A stretch of 64,000 bases of DNA from Fidelibacterota bacterium 408169 (GTDB taxonomy: Bacteria > Fidelibacterota > Marinisomatia > Marinisomatales > TCS55), in contig NNSG01000006.1 of assembly GCA_002256485.1 (NCBI GenBank), forward strand, positions 1 to 64,000. The letters run 5' to 3'. Position numbers and translations under genes: made by a program. The notes under the pieces are model-generated. The model was not told the DNA's origin, did no database searches, and saw only the letters and a list, made by a program, of their open reading frames with translations. Positions 33,512-43,499 of the stretch are shown in pieces. Each line of letters opens with the position of its first letter. The first letter of the stretch is position 1.

Positions 33512-34512
33512 TAAATAGAACATTGAAAGATCCGGGAATTATTTTAGGAATTTCATTTGTATTGATTATTGTAGTACTTGGAATTTTTGCTCCTTGGCTT
33601 TCTCCAAGAGACCCGAATGATCAAATACTGGAATTCCGACACAAACCACCGGGATTTGTAGGCAACATTATTAACTATAGACTTGCGCAAGACTTACCTG
33701 AAACGTCTATGGCTTTACAGAGTGTCTTTGTGGAAAATAATACAGCTATTATTATAGATGTCTTGAATAGAGAACACAGAATTTTGTTGAAAAACATTTC
33801 AGGAGAAAGCTTGGCTGCCGGGAAAAAAACAGTCACCTTTTGGTTGGGAACAGATCAATTTGGACGGGATATTTTATCAAGGATAATTTATGGAGCAAGA
33901 ATATCGCTAATGGTTGGTTTCACTGCCAGTTTAATTGCACTATCAATTGGTGTATTGTTAGGTGCACTGTCTGGGATCAATGGCGGGAAAATAGATACAA
34001 TTATAATGCGCTTCACCGATGTTATGTTTGGGTTTCCCACATTACTTTTTCTTATAGGGATTACTGCTGCATTGGAACCGAGTCTAAATGTTGTGTTTCT
34101 TGCTGTAGGTCTCGTTACGTGGCCGGGAATGGCACGGTTAGTCCGAGGACAAGTTTTGCAGTTGAAAGAACAGGAATACATTCAATCAGCAAAAACCTTA
34201 GGTATTAGTAAACGAACAATTCTAATACGACATATTTTACCTAATAGTTTAGCCCCTATAATTGTTACTTTTACTTTAGGAATTGCCGGTGCTATCATGG
34301 CAGAGGCCAGCTTGTCCTTTTTGGGATTAGGAGCTCAACCACCCACACCTAGTTGGGGTGCCATGATTAATAATAGTAAAGATTTTTTACGTATTGCACC
34401 ATGGTCATCTCTGGCTCCGGGGACGGCAATTGCGATTGCCGTTTTAGGATTTAATTTATTGGGCGATAGCATCAGAGATTTATTAGATCCCAAAATGAAG
34501 ACAGAAAGGTAA
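33505..34512 (+). CDS. Peptide ABC transporter permease, DppC-like, with periplasmic insertion
   Basis: This 335-residue partner permease has helix 1 (IILGISFVLIIVVLGIFAPWL), the family motif FWLGTDQFGRDILSRIIYGAR, an EAA loop (VRGQVLQLKEQEYIQSAKTLG) and the C-terminal LGDSIRDLLDPKMK. In typical DppC proteins the LGTD motif follows closely after the first Pro-rich segment. Here about 60 extra residues (33655-33837) lie between KPPG and the motif, predicted periplasmic. No ATPase (DppD/F) gene follows, so energising subunits must be encoded elsewhere. Confidence 0.92.
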   Translation: MVVNRTLKDPGIILGISFVLIIVVLGIFAPWLSPRDPNDQILEFRHKPPGFVGNIINYRLAQDLPETSMALQSVFVENNTAIIIDVLNREHRILLKNISGESLAAGKKTVTFWLGTDQFGRDILSRIIYGARISLMVGFTASLIALSIGVLLGALSGINGGKIDTIIMRFTDVMFGFPTLLFLIGITAALEPSLNVVFLAVGLVTWPGMARLVRGQVLQLKEQEYIQSAKTLGISKRTILIRHILPNSLAPIIVTFTLGIAGAIMAEASLSFLGLGAQPPTPSWGAMINNSKDFLRIAPWSSLAPGTAIAIAVLGFNLLGDSIRDLLDPKMKTER

Positions 34513-34515
34513 ATA

Positions 34516-35811
34516 TTGAATACACTTGTTGATCAAATAGAAGCGCATATTCTTTCCGGATGCACTAATAATCAGAAGCGTGCTATTGGCGCTGAAATTG
34601 AAACTATACTATATAATAGTAATGGCGAACGTATTCCTGTAGATCACGGCGCTGAATATTCAGCAGCCGATTTAATAGAGGATATAGATTCAAGATGTAA
34701 AGACATGAATACATTTGTTACCTGTTCATTGGAACCGGGCGGCCAGGTGGAATGGGCATCGCATCCTGCATTTAATATACACGAAATTCAGAATGAATGG
34801 AATGATATTCAAACCATTTTAAAAAGGGTGTGTACAGAAAATGAACTGACAGTTGTTGATTTAGCATTAGATCCAATTTATAGCCCTACCGATATAAAAC
34901 TTATTAAGCACCGAAAGTATCAATTAATGAACAACCGTTTTTTGACAACAGGAAAACACGGTCAATGGATGATGCGAAATTCTGCCAGTGTGCAGGTGAA
35001 TCTTGATCTGGTGGATAAACAGGATGCAGAAGAATGCGGATTCATTGCTGATTGTATAAGTCCACTCGCAGCTGTTTTGTTTTCTAATGCGCCTTTTATG
35101 AATAATAGCCCCCTTGGTTATGAAAATATACGGTATCGTATTTGGGAAGACACAGATCCGTCAAGATGTGGTCATTTTCTGGATCACGGCATCCAAGGGG
35201 CTGCTGGATTATTAAACCAATTTTGTCACTATATTTTGGATGTACCGGTTATTTTTACATCGCCGGATAAAAATGGTCACGTAGGGTTTTACGATGGGAC
35301 TATTAAACAATGGTTGGAAAGTACAACTGAAAATAATAAACTTAATTCAGAGGATATTAAAACAGCGCTCCATCAGATTTTTACTCATGGGCGTTATAAA
35401 ACGGTTCTCGAAATTCGTTCAACTGACCGCCCACCAAAAGGATTTGAATTGGCACCCATTGCCTTTTGGCAGGCTTTGATGGAACAAGGAAAAACGCGTG
35501 ATATATTATTAGGTGAGGTTAGTAGTTGGTCTCTTTCTGAACGAATGAAATTAAATTTGAATGCTTCCACACTGGATATGAATCATTTGGGACCGAAAAA
35601 TAAAACAATTCTTCAATGGTTTGAATGGTTAGCGGAATTAGTATTTGTCAGCTTGGATGAGCGAGCATCTATTTTGAAAATCGATTCAGAAAGGAAATAT
35701 ATAGAACCTTTTTTCGAAAGTGTTTTATCAAAAGGTGTATTTACGGTACAGTCTCAAAAACTGTTTGCAGAAAAAGAAATCTCTATTAAAGAATTTATTA
35801 TGAAAAAATAA
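34516..35811 (+). CDS. Glutamate-cysteine ligase (GCS2/plant-alphaproteobacterial type)
   Basis: The enzyme probably joins glutamate and cysteine with ATP, the first step to glutathione or another gamma-Glu-Cys thiol. The 431 residues contain GAEIETILYN (metal/ATP site), CSLEPGGQVEWASHP with its characteristic Glu-Pro-Gly-Gly-Gln, MMRNSASVQVNLD and FSNAPFMNNSPLGY. The start is TTG, supported by a GAAAGGT ribosome site 5 bases upstream and by position just after the permease stop. EgtA of ergothioneine synthesis belongs to the same superfamily and is an alternative. No gshB or egtB is nearby. Confidence 0.85.
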   Translation: MNTLVDQIEAHILSGCTNNQKRAIGAEIETILYNSNGERIPVDHGAEYSAADLIEDIDSRCKDMNTFVTCSLEPGGQVEWASHPAFNIHEIQNEWNDIQTILKRVCTENELTVVDLALDPIYSPTDIKLIKHRKYQLMNNRFLTTGKHGQWMMRNSASVQVNLDLVDKQDAEECGFIADCISPLAAVLFSNAPFMNNSPLGYENIRYRIWEDTDPSRCGHFLDHGIQGAAGLLNQFCHYILDVPVIFTSPDKNGHVGFYDGTIKQWLESTTENNKLNSEDIKTALHQIFTHGRYKTVLEIRSTDRPPKGFELAPIAFWQALMEQGKTRDILLGEVSSWSLSERMKLNLNASTLDMNHLGPKNKTILQWFEWLAELVFVSLDERASILKIDSERKYIEPFFESVLSKGVFTVQSQKLFAEKEISIKEFIMKK

Positions 35812-36227
35812 TGCAATTATTTAGTCTAGATCAAATCCATAACCAAGTTATTCATTTTCCAATTGCTTTGTTATCAGCAAGCGTATTATTTGATTTTATT
35901 GGTTATTTTTCCAACAACATAAAAATGTATTCCACTTCTTGGTATTTGTTGATACTTGGTACATTATCTGCCTTATCAGCCGTGTTAACCGGTTTTATTG
36001 CTGATGAAGCTCAAGGCCATATGTCTGAACCGTTCCCTATTTTTACAACACATGGTTCAACACAAATTTTCGCCAGTTTATTATTTCTGTCTTTGCTTAT
36101 CTGGCGTTATGTAAACAATCGAACGGAAACAAAACCATCACGCGTATATTTAAGCACAAGTATGGTGGGTATTTTAATACTGTTTTACGGTGGGCACTTG
36201 GGGGCTATCATTGCGGGCAGAATATAA
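35811..36227 (+). CDS. DUF2231-type four-helix membrane protein
   Basis: This 138-residue integral membrane protein opens with QIHNQVIHFPIALLSASVLFDF, the HNxxIHFPIA-like signature of DUF2231, and has four hydrophobic segments ending in GGHLGAIIAGRI. His residues in helix 1 and before helix 4 (YGGHLG) could bind heme or metal, but that is inference. It overlaps the glutamate-cysteine ligase gene by one base and precedes sdhC by 89 bases. Function unknown. Confidence 0.75.
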   Translation: MQLFSLDQIHNQVIHFPIALLSASVLFDFIGYFSNNIKMYSTSWYLLILGTLSALSAVLTGFIADEAQGHMSEPFPIFTTHGSTQIFASLLFLSLLIWRYVNNRTETKPSRVYLSTSMVGILILFYGGHLGAIIAGRI

Positions 36228-36316
36228 ATAACACCGATAAACCTTTCGTCGCTAAGCACACATGTTTTAATTTATATATATAATAAAATCATATTCCGAG
36301 ACCCCTTTAACCTTTC

Positions 36317-36982
36317 ATGAGTTGGTATTCTACTTTAATAAAATCTTCCGTTGGTAAAAAAGCCGTTATGGCGTTAAGCGGATTATTTTTATGCGCATAT
36401 CTTGTCATACATTTGATAGGCAATCTTATGCTTTTTGCAGGCCCTGAAATTTTTAACAGTTATGTAGAAGCATTGTCTTCCGTAAAGCCGCTAGTGCGAG
36501 CAATTGAAGTCATATTGGCCGGTTTATTTTTAACCCATATTTTATTGAGTGTTAAACTGACAAGAGATAACAGCACCTCTTCTTCCATCAAATATGACAC
36601 GAATAAAGCAGGTGAAAATTCCGGGTTCTTTTCAAGGAATATGGGTCTCTCTGGCAGCATTCTTTTTATATTTTTGGTTACACACCTGTCCACCATTTGG
36701 ACTCAGTTTCAAACTCAACACGAAGCGGGGAATTTTTATAGTATTATTGTCGGTAAAACCGTCGGTCTTGGGAATCCATATATAACAACACTGTATTGTA
36801 TCGCTATGGTATTGTTGGGTTTTCATTTACGACATGGATTCCAATCTGCTTTTCAATCCTTTGGTATTAGATATAATAAATACAGTGGTCTTATTGAGGG
36901 GATTGCTGTCTTCTTCTGGCTGATTATTCCGGCAGGTTTTTTATCAATTGCACTTTATTTTGGAATAATTGGAGCCGGATAA
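36317..36982 (+). CDS. sdhC: Succinate dehydrogenase/fumarate reductase cytochrome b subunit (B-type)
   Basis: This 221-residue membrane anchor has five helices, the B-type arrangement in which one cytochrome b replaces SdhC and SdhD. Candidate heme-ligand His residues are visible in [26 protein letters not shown] and [14 protein letters not shown]. The start [16 protein letters not shown] is typical of the family. It passes electrons between the FeS subunit and quinone at the inner membrane. The stop overlaps the sdhA start by one base. Confidence 0.93.
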   Translation: MSWYSTLIKSSVGKKAVMALSGLFLCAYLVIHLIGNLMLFAGPEIFNSYVEALSSVKPLVRAIEVILAGLFLTHILLSVKLTRDNSTSSSIKYDTNKAGENSGFFSRNMGLSGSILFIFLVTHLSTIWTQFQTQHEAGNFYSIIVGKTVGLGNPYITTLYCIAMVLLGFHLRHGFQSAFQSFGIRYNKYSGLIEGIAVFFWLIIPAGFLSIALYFGIIGAG

Positions 36983-38892
36983 TGCTAAATAATAAAATAC
37001 CAAGCGGACCACTTGCAGAAAAATGGACACATCATAAATTTTCTTCAAAACTGGTTAATCCATCCAATAAACGAAAATATGATATTATTATTGTTGGCAC
37101 AGGATTAGCGGGAGCATCTGCTGCTGCATCTCTTGCAGAACTTGGATATAACGTTCAGGCTTTTTCATACCACGAATCTCCCCGGAGAGCTCATAGTATT
37201 GCAGCTCAAGGCGGGATAAATGCAGCAAAGAACTACCCCAATGATGGTGACAGTATTTATAGGCTATTCTATGATACTATAAAAGGTGGGGATTATCGCT
37301 CAAGAGAAGCGAATGTCTATCGATTAGCTGAAGTGAGCAATAATATTATTGATCAATGTGTGGCTCAAGGAATTCCCTTTGCCAGAGAATATGGAGGATT
37401 ATTGGACAACCGCTCTTTTGGTGGCGCACAAGTTTCCAGAACTTTTTATGCCCGTGGACAAACGGGACAACAATTATTATTGGGTGCCTATTCTGCGTTG
37501 GTGCGTCAAATGAATACGGGCCAAGTAAAATTTCATCCCAGACATGAAATGCTCGATTTGGTAATGATTGACGGTGAAGCAAAAGGAATTGTAACTCGTA
37601 ATCTCATTACAGGCGAGATTCAATCTCATTCTGCAAACGCAGTTGTATTAGCAACCGGTGGGTACGGAAATGCATTTTTTCTTTCAACAAATGCCATGGC
37701 TAGCAACGCAACAGCAATATGGAGAGCTTATAAGAAAGGCGCCTTTTTTGCCAATCCGTGTATAACACAAATTCATCCAACATGTATACCTGTTGCGAGT
37801 GACCATCAATCTAAATTGACTTTAATGAGCGAAAGCTTAAGAAACGATGGCAGAGTTTGGGTTCCTAAAAAGAAAGGCGACAAACGTCATCCCACTGAAA
37901 TTTCCGAGGATGAGCGGGATTATTACCTAGAACGTCTTTATCCTTCGTTTGGTAATCTGGTTCCTCGTGATGTAGCGTCTCGCCGAGCAAAAGAAATGTG
38001 CGATTTGGGGCATGGAGTGGGTGAAACAGGATTAGCTGTATATCTGGATTTTGCAGATGCAATTGAACGAATGGGAAAAGATGTTGTCGTTCAAAAATAT
38101 GGAAACCTTTTTGACATGTATAAACAAATTACCGGTGAAAATCCCTATGAAATTCCTATGCGAATTTACCCGGCGGTTCATTATACCATGGGCGGTCTTT
38201 GGGTGGATTACAATCTTATGAGTACCATTCCCGGTTTATATATTCTTGGTGAAGCAAACTTTTCTGATCATGGAGCGAATCGCCTTGGAGCTTCTGCGTT
38301 GATGCAGGGACTGGCAGATGGTTATTTTATACTACCTCATACTATAGGTGATTATTTATCCGGGAAACTTGGAGAAGCTGTTTCAATAGAAAACGATGCC
38401 TTTTCAAAAACTGAAACGGATGTAAAAAATAGAATTGATAATCTTCTTTCCATAAATGGAAATAGAACAGTAGATGATATACACAAAGAGCTTGGACTTA
38501 TTCTATGGGAAAATGTTGGAATGGCTCGAAATAAATCTGGACTAGAAATGGCGATTGAATCCATACCAAAATTAAAAGATGAATTCTGGAAAAATGTTAA
38601 AATAACGGGAACGGCAGACGAATTGAATCCCGAACTGGAAAAAGCAGGGAGAGTGGCAGATTTTCTGGAGCTTGGCGAATTGATGGCTCGTGATGCTTTA
38701 AATCGTGAAGAATCATGCGGTGGGCATTTCCGCGAAGAACACCAAACAAAAGAAAATGAAGCTAAGCGAAACGATGAAGAATTTTCATATGTAGCTGCAT
38801 GGGAACACAAAGGAGAGAGTCTCCCAGCCGAACTTCATAAAGAAGAATTGATATTTGAAAACGTTGAGTTGACCACGAGGAGTTATAAGTAA
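36982..38892 (+). CDS. sdhA: Succinate dehydrogenase/fumarate reductase flavoprotein subunit
   Basis: This 636-residue catalytic subunit interconverts succinate and fumarate. It has the dinucleotide-binding [17 protein letters not shown], the flavinylation site [16 protein letters not shown] (covalent FAD on His), the substrate region HPTCIP and the active-site [12 protein letters not shown], plus [19 protein letters not shown] near the capping domain. The length and the [10 protein letters not shown] context match the B-type enzymes of Bacteroidetes-like bacteria. It overlaps sdhC and sdhB by one base each. Confidence 0.96.
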   Translation: MLNNKIPSGPLAEKWTHHKFSSKLVNPSNKRKYDIIIVGTGLAGASAAASLAELGYNVQAFSYHESPRRAHSIAAQGGINAAKNYPNDGDSIYRLFYDTIKGGDYRSREANVYRLAEVSNNIIDQCVAQGIPFAREYGGLLDNRSFGGAQVSRTFYARGQTGQQLLLGAYSALVRQMNTGQVKFHPRHEMLDLVMIDGEAKGIVTRNLITGEIQSHSANAVVLATGGYGNAFFLSTNAMASNATAIWRAYKKGAFFANPCITQIHPTCIPVASDHQSKLTLMSESLRNDGRVWVPKKKGDKRHPTEISEDERDYYLERLYPSFGNLVPRDVASRRAKEMCDLGHGVGETGLAVYLDFADAIERMGKDVVVQKYGNLFDMYKQITGENPYEIPMRIYPAVHYTMGGLWVDYNLMSTIPGLYILGEANFSDHGANRLGASALMQGLADGYFILPHTIGDYLSGKLGEAVSIENDAFSKTETDVKNRIDNLLSINGNRTVDDIHKELGLILWENVGMARNKSGLEMAIESIPKLKDEFWKNVKITGTADELNPELEKAGRVADFLELGELMARDALNREESCGGHFREEHQTKENEAKRNDEEFSYVAAWEHKGESLPAELHKEELIFENVELTTRSYK

Positions 38893-39635
38893 TGAAGGTG
38901 ATATTAAAGGTTTGGCGGCAGAATAATGCCGAATCTCAAGGAGCCTTTGAAACGTATCCTGTGGAGAATGTTTCAGGAGACATGTCCTTTTTCGAAATGA
39001 TGGATATGTTAAACGACCAACTTGTACTAGATGGAAAGACACCCATAGCGTTTGATCATGATTGTCGGGAAGGGATATGTGGAACGTGTGGTTTGTTTAT
39101 AAATGGTAGAGCTCACGGAAAGATAAGAGCCATTACGACCTGTCAACTCCATATGCGTAGCTTTGAAGACGGTGAAACAATTGTTGTAGAGCCTTGGAGA
39201 GCAAAAGCCTTCCCGGTTATTAAAGATTTAATAGTAGAAAGAACATCGTTTGATAGAATTATGCAAGCAGGTGGATATGTTTCGATTAAAACAGGCGGAA
39301 CTCCAGACGCAAATGCTATACCCATTGCAAAAAGAAACGCAGATGAATCTATGGATGCCGCATCTTGTATTGGGTGTGCTGCATGTGTAGCAACATGTAA
39401 AAATTCATCAGCAATGCTCTTTGTTGCCGCTAAAGTGTCTCAATTATCTTTATTACCTCAGGGGCAACCGGAACGAGTTGAACGCGCTATAAATATGATT
39501 GCAGCCATGGACGAAGAAGGTTTCGGAAATTGCACAAATACAGGAGCCTGTGAAATTGAATGCCCAAAGGAAATTTCAATCAGTCATATTGGTAGACTCA
39601 ATAGAGAGTTTTTAAAAGCAAGTTTAAAAGGTTGA
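38892..39635 (+). CDS. sdhB: Succinate dehydrogenase/fumarate reductase iron-sulfur subunit
   Basis: This 247-residue electron-transfer subunit shows all cluster motifs. The [2Fe-2S] ligands are in [20 protein letters not shown] and TTCQLHM, the [4Fe-4S] ligands in [13 protein letters not shown], and the last cluster motif reads [17 protein letters not shown]. It is the last gene of sdhCAB and is followed by a terminator. Confidence 0.96.
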   Translation: MKVILKVWRQNNAESQGAFETYPVENVSGDMSFFEMMDMLNDQLVLDGKTPIAFDHDCREGICGTCGLFINGRAHGKIRAITTCQLHMRSFEDGETIVVEPWRAKAFPVIKDLIVERTSFDRIMQAGGYVSIKTGGTPDANAIPIAKRNADESMDAASCIGCAACVATCKNSSAMLFVAAKVSQLSLLPQGQPERVERAINMIAAMDEEGFGNCTNTGACEIECPKEISISHIGRLNREFLKASLKG

Positions 39636-39656
39636 ATTTTAAAAAACGTAGATTTG

Positions 39657-39683
39657 AAAAACCCTTCTAAATGGAGGGTTTTT
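39657..39683. terminator. Bidirectional terminator between sdhB and tonB
   Basis: A short hairpin (AAAAACCCTTC / GGAGGGTTTTT, imperfect) has A-rich and T-rich flanks and sits between the convergent sdhB and tonB stops, so it can serve both strands. Confidence 0.7.
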
Positions 39684-39686
39684 AGT

Positions 39687-40304
39687 TTATTTCAGTCTAA
39701 AATTCACCGGAATGGAAATCCAAACACCCACAGCTCTTTCCCTCTGTTTAGCGGGTCTAAAGCGCGTTTTGCGAATTGCAGCTATGGCTGCTTCGTCCAG
39801 TCCGGTATTTGGTATTCCTTTTAATATGGACGTTTCTTTTACTCGCCCTTTTTTATCAACAAAAACTTGTACAATAATAGTTCCTTCAATTCCTGCTTCC
39901 TGGGCAATTTCTGGATATTTTGGACGAATGGGCGTAAGGGGTTTAGGCGGATCATCATAGGGTATAAATTTTACACGAGGTCCTTCAGGGGGAGGTGGAG
40001 GAGCATCCCAAGCCTCAAAGCTTTCCAAATTCGTTTCTTCAATTGTTAAGTCATCTGCTAAATCTTCATCTTCTGATTCAATAGGTACGGATGGACGAGC
40101 AGGCGGTGGTGGTAAATCTATTTGTTGGGTAAGAGGAATATCAATTTGTTCAATAATGATTTGATCAGCATCTTCCAATACAACAACTTCAAAACTTCGG
40201 GGTATAAATAAAAATCCAAATGTAATAAGTAAAATTCCAACTAAACCGGCTATACGTACTATAACAGGATAATTGAATTTTAAGATAGGGGAATATTTGT
40301 CCAT
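39687..40304 (-). CDS. tonB: TonB-family energy transducer
   Basis: This 205-residue protein couples the inner-membrane proton motor to outer-membrane receptors. It has one N-terminal membrane helix (VIVRIAGLVGILLITFGFLF), a Pro-rich and acidic periplasmic spacer (LPPPPARPSVP, PPPPPEGPR), and a TonB C-terminal domain (YPEIAQEAGIEGTIIVQVFV, GLDEAAIAAIRKTRFRPAK). It is the last gene of an exbB-exbD-exbD-tonB operon. No TonB-dependent receptor lies in the window. Confidence 0.93.
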   Translation of the reverse strand: MDKYSPILKFNYPVIVRIAGLVGILLITFGFLFIPRSFEVVVLEDADQIIIEQIDIPLTQQIDLPPPPARPSVPIESEDEDLADDLTIEETNLESFEAWDAPPPPPEGPRVKFIPYDDPPKPLTPIRPKYPEIAQEAGIEGTIIVQVFVDKKGRVKETSILKGIPNTGLDEAAIAAIRKTRFRPAKQRERAVGVWISIPVNFRLK

Positions 40305-40308
40305 GGGA

Positions 40309-40719
40309 TTATTCTACTGCTGTTTTAGTCGAATAATTCAATTTCAGGGCATCAGCTTTTCTAAGTTCATTATGAATTTCTGATATGAGTCCCATTTTTG
40401 CAGATTTATCTGCCTTCAATGAAACGGTCAATAAAGGATCTGCAGCGCGTACTTCATACATAATGTGGCGAACATTGTCAACGCTGTGTAGTTTATCCTG
40501 AATCGAGACCATTCCTTCTTTTGAAACCCAAATATGAGAGGTGTGTCGCTTTGATTTTAGTTTTTCAATCCGTTTTGCCTTTGGGAGTTCAATAGGAAGG
40601 CCGGAATATTCCCTCAGGACAGTTGTAACCATGAAAAAAATCAACAGCATGAAAATAATATCCGGCATGGATGCAGTTGGTATATCGCTTGATATTTGAG
40701 TTTTACGCTTGAGTTTCAT
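40309..40719 (-). CDS. exbD: ExbD/TolR-family protein (second copy)
   Basis: This 136-residue single-pass protein has the family entry IPTASMPDIIFMLLIFFMVTT, where the Asp is the expected proton-carrying residue, followed by a periplasmic domain. Here the residue before the Asp is Pro, where the sister copy has Ala. It differs clearly from the other ExbD (for example a LREYSGLPIELPKAKRIEKL segment), so the two are not recent duplicates. It overlaps that gene by one base and is 4 bases before tonB. Confidence 0.9.
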   Translation of the reverse strand: MKLKRKTQISSDIPTASMPDIIFMLLIFFMVTTVLREYSGLPIELPKAKRIEKLKSKRHTSHIWVSKEGMVSIQDKLHSVDNVRHIMYEVRAADPLLTVSLKADKSAKMGLISEIHNELRKADALKLNYSTKTAVE

Positions 40720-41114
40720 TAATCACTCTCAGCAATGGAAATACGTTTAGCATTCGCCATTTTAAGCTGGTCAATAACGTTCACGTAATCACTATATTTT
40801 GTTTTTTCATGTGCCTTAACAGAAATGATCAACTTGTTATTTTCAGCAATCCTGCGACGAATTTCTTTGTTGAGGTCTCTTGTTTTTACAGGTTCCCCAC
40901 CCAGTAGAACATCTCCCCTGGAATTAATCAGACAATTTAGAATATTATCCTTTTTAATTTCTATTTCTTCTCCTTCAGCAGGTAAAACTATTCCCAACCC
41001 TTTGTCCATATCAATTGTAGTGGTAACCAGAAAAAAGATAAGAAGCAAAAAGGCAATATCTGCCATTGAAGCTGTAGGGATTTCTCCGCGTTTAAAGCGG
41101 CGTTTTTTCTTCAT
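40719..41114 (-). CDS. exbD: ExbD/TolR-family protein (first copy)
   Basis: This 131-residue protein has a basic N-terminus (KKKRRFKRGE), then IPTASMADIAFLLLIFFLVTT with the membrane Asp, and a periplasmic domain ending YVNVIDQLKMANAKRISIAE. It forms a proton channel with the upstream ExbB. Two distinct ExbD proteins per ExbB/TonB set recur in FCB bacteria and could form a mixed dimer in the channel; that is inference. Confidence 0.92.
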   Translation of the reverse strand: MKKKRRFKRGEIPTASMADIAFLLLIFFLVTTTIDMDKGLGIVLPAEGEEIEIKKDNILNCLINSRGDVLLGGEPVKTRDLNKEIRRRIAENNKLIISVKAHEKTKYSDYVNVIDQLKMANAKRISIAESD

Positions 41115-41132
41115 CAGAACAGTGTATTATTT

Positions 41133-41750
41133 CTATTTCTTTGATTCCATCTCATAGAGATGGTCGACAAGTTGTATGGAATGTTCTTCCATGTCCAACA
41201 CCAGCTTATCAATTCGTGATACAAAAACATTCTGGAAAATTTGAATAATCATAGCCACGATCAAACCAAAGGCTGTTGTTAACAGTGCTTGAGAAATACC
41301 CCCGGCTACAACTGCCGGTGATATATCATCTGCTGCAGCAATGGCATCAAATGCATTTACCATACCCGCAACTGTACCGGTAAACCCAAGCATTGGAGCA
41401 ATGGTAATGACTGCATTTAACCAAATCATATTTTTTTCCAGAAAAGACATTTCAAGTGATCCTGCATTTTGGATTGCTTTTTCTACTTCTGCTATGCCCC
41501 GATGCATTCTGGAAAGTCCAGCATGAAAAATTTCAGCAACAGGGCCGTTTGTCTTTTCACACAATTCAATTGTTGATTCTATTCCTTCGCTATCTAACGA
41601 ACTGTGTACGTCATTGTAAAACTTTTCTGCGTTTATTGATGACATAATTAGTGAATAAAATCGTTCACCAACAAATGCAAGGCCAAAAACAAGTGATATT
41701 AATATGGGCCACATAAATGGTCCGCCATTTACGAAATATTCGACTAGCAT
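41133..41750 (-). CDS. exbB: ExbB/TolQ-family proton channel protein
   Basis: This 205-residue three-helix protein has a start-anchored helix (GGPFMWPILISLVFGLAFV), a cytoplasmic loop, and the two conserved helices ITIAPMLGFTGTVAGMVNAF and GGISQALLTTAFGLIVAMI. It forms the pentameric channel driving TonB and is the first gene of the minus-strand TonB operon. The MotA family at 26.9 kb is a distant relative. Confidence 0.93.
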   Translation of the reverse strand: MLVEYFVNGGPFMWPILISLVFGLAFVGERFYSLIMSSINAEKFYNDVHSSLDSEGIESTIELCEKTNGPVAEIFHAGLSRMHRGIAEVEKAIQNAGSLEMSFLEKNMIWLNAVITIAPMLGFTGTVAGMVNAFDAIAAADDISPAVVAGGISQALLTTAFGLIVAMIIQIFQNVFVSRIDKLVLDMEEHSIQLVDHLYEMESKK

Positions 41751-41851
41751 CTAGTCCTCCGTTTTTCTTTTTTATTGATTATTTTCCTCGGTAAATCGAC
41801 GCCGAACTTATTAATTCTCATTGGAAATGTCAATAATTCCAGCTTTTTAAT

Positions 41852-43459
41852 TTACTGTGAATTATTGATGAATCCAGCAGCTTCATTAAAATAATTTAAA
41901 GCGGTCATAACTTGATTATCATAATTTAAACGAACGCCAATTGCCTCATCTTTTCCCCAATGTGCTCCGGCAATTTCTGATTTTAACATATTTAAAATAT
42001 AATCTTTGTCTATGACCAATTCATTCAGATTTAACTCAATTTCCTCGCTGGATGCATAATCTAAAAACAGTTGGAAGTCATTTCCATCCAACTCCCAGTA
42101 AGCTTTGAAATTTTCAAAGGTTTCAAATTCATCCCTGTGATTACTCGCATAATTAGACCCCCAATTAAAAAAAGGTCGTTTTATATGAGTAAGTAATTTT
42201 TGTGTATTTTTTTGAAGTTTTAAATCCCAGGTAATGTGTTGGTCTGGTGTTATACCTCCGCCCCCATATACAATTCTTCCTGCTCGTGTTTTAAATTTTG
42301 GTCTGAGTTCTTTTAACGAATCAAGAACCGTTTCACGATTTTCAATGTACAAATCTTTATAATAATCTTTAGTATCGCCGTTTAAATATGGCCGTTGTAT
42401 GAGACGACCGCTGGGTGTGTAATACCGAGTGATGGTGACTCGGATTGCCGATCCATCGTTTAATGGCAATTGTCTTTGAACCAAGCCTTTACCAAAGCTG
42501 GTTTCACCCACAACAAGTCCCCGATCAAGATCCTGAACGGATCCGGCTACAATTTCGCTGGCACTAGCAGATCCACGATTAATAAGCACAATCAGGGGAT
42601 AATCCTCCCGGCCTTGAGTGGGGTCAGCAATAAATACTTGTTCCATATTTTTGCTTTTACCCTTCGTAAAAACCAGCGTGTCTTTCCGAGCGATAAACAA
42701 ATTGCTGATCGCTGCGGCTTGTTCTAGATATCCACCGCTATTATTGCGCAGGTCCAGGATTAACTTTTTCATACCTTGGGCTTCAAGCTGGTTAAACGCC
42801 ATGCGAACTTCTTCATCTGTTGTTGCAGAAAATCGTGTTAGCCAGATATATCCTGTTTCGCTATCCAGCATTAATGATGCCCGAACACTGTAAATTGGAA
42901 TATCATCTCTAATAATTGTTACATCAAAGTGATCACCTCCCAACCGATTTATTGTGATTACAACGCTTGTTCCTTTGGGTCCGCGGAGTTTTTTAAACAC
43001 ATCTTTTTTTGTGATTTCATAAGCATCTTCACCATTGATGGCAATGATCTGATCACCCGGCATAAGTCCCGCCCGCTCTGATGGACTATCAGCCACAGGA
43101 GAGATAACCGTTATATATCCATTCAAAATATCGAACTCAATTCCAATACCTTGGAATGACCCCCGAAAAAGTTCATCAATTTCTTCCTGTTGTTTAGCGG
43201 GAATATAAATTGAATGAGGGTCTAATTTTTTAAATATGCCCTGAAAAGCCCCCTCCATCAGTTCATCCATATCAACATCTTCGAAATAAAGTTGATTTAT
43301 ATAATATAAAATTTGATTCATAACCTTAAACTTGCCTTCAATGGCGCTATAAGGATTTTTGGAATACAAAATCTGTGAAAGGGGAATTAGTACAAATAAC
43401 ACAACTGTAATAATGGTCAACGCAAAAGGAACCCGTTGGAATATTTTCTTATTTTTCAT
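41852..43459 (-). CDS. S41-family C-terminal processing protease
   Basis: This 535-residue exported serine protease has an N-terminal signal anchor (FALTIITVVLFVLIPLSQ), a PDZ domain (about 90-180; DSPSERAGLMPGDQIIAINGE) and the catalytic tail-protease core. The Ser is in RGSASASEIVAGS and the Lys in VGETSFGKGLVQRQLP. About 130 C-terminal residues form an extra helical region. CtpA/Prc enzymes trim envelope proteins from their C-termini. The outer-membrane protein gene 40 bases upstream is on the same strand. Confidence 0.94.
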   Translation of the reverse strand: MKNKKIFQRVPFALTIITVVLFVLIPLSQILYSKNPYSAIEGKFKVMNQILYYINQLYFEDVDMDELMEGAFQGIFKKLDPHSIYIPAKQQEEIDELFRGSFQGIGIEFDILNGYITVISPVADSPSERAGLMPGDQIIAINGEDAYEITKKDVFKKLRGPKGTSVVITINRLGGDHFDVTIIRDDIPIYSVRASLMLDSETGYIWLTRFSATTDEEVRMAFNQLEAQGMKKLILDLRNNSGGYLEQAAAISNLFIARKDTLVFTKGKSKNMEQVFIADPTQGREDYPLIVLINRGSASASEIVAGSVQDLDRGLVVGETSFGKGLVQRQLPLNDGSAIRVTITRYYTPSGRLIQRPYLNGDTKDYYKDLYIENRETVLDSLKELRPKFKTRAGRIVYGGGGITPDQHITWDLKLQKNTQKLLTHIKRPFFNWGSNYASNHRDEFETFENFKAYWELDGNDFQLFLDYASSEEIELNLNELVIDKDYILNMLKSEIAGAHWGKDEAIGVRLNYDNQVMTALNYFNEAAGFINNSQ

Positions 43460-43499
43460 TGATTTGATTTTTTGATAAAAAGATTTAGGTCAACGTGTA

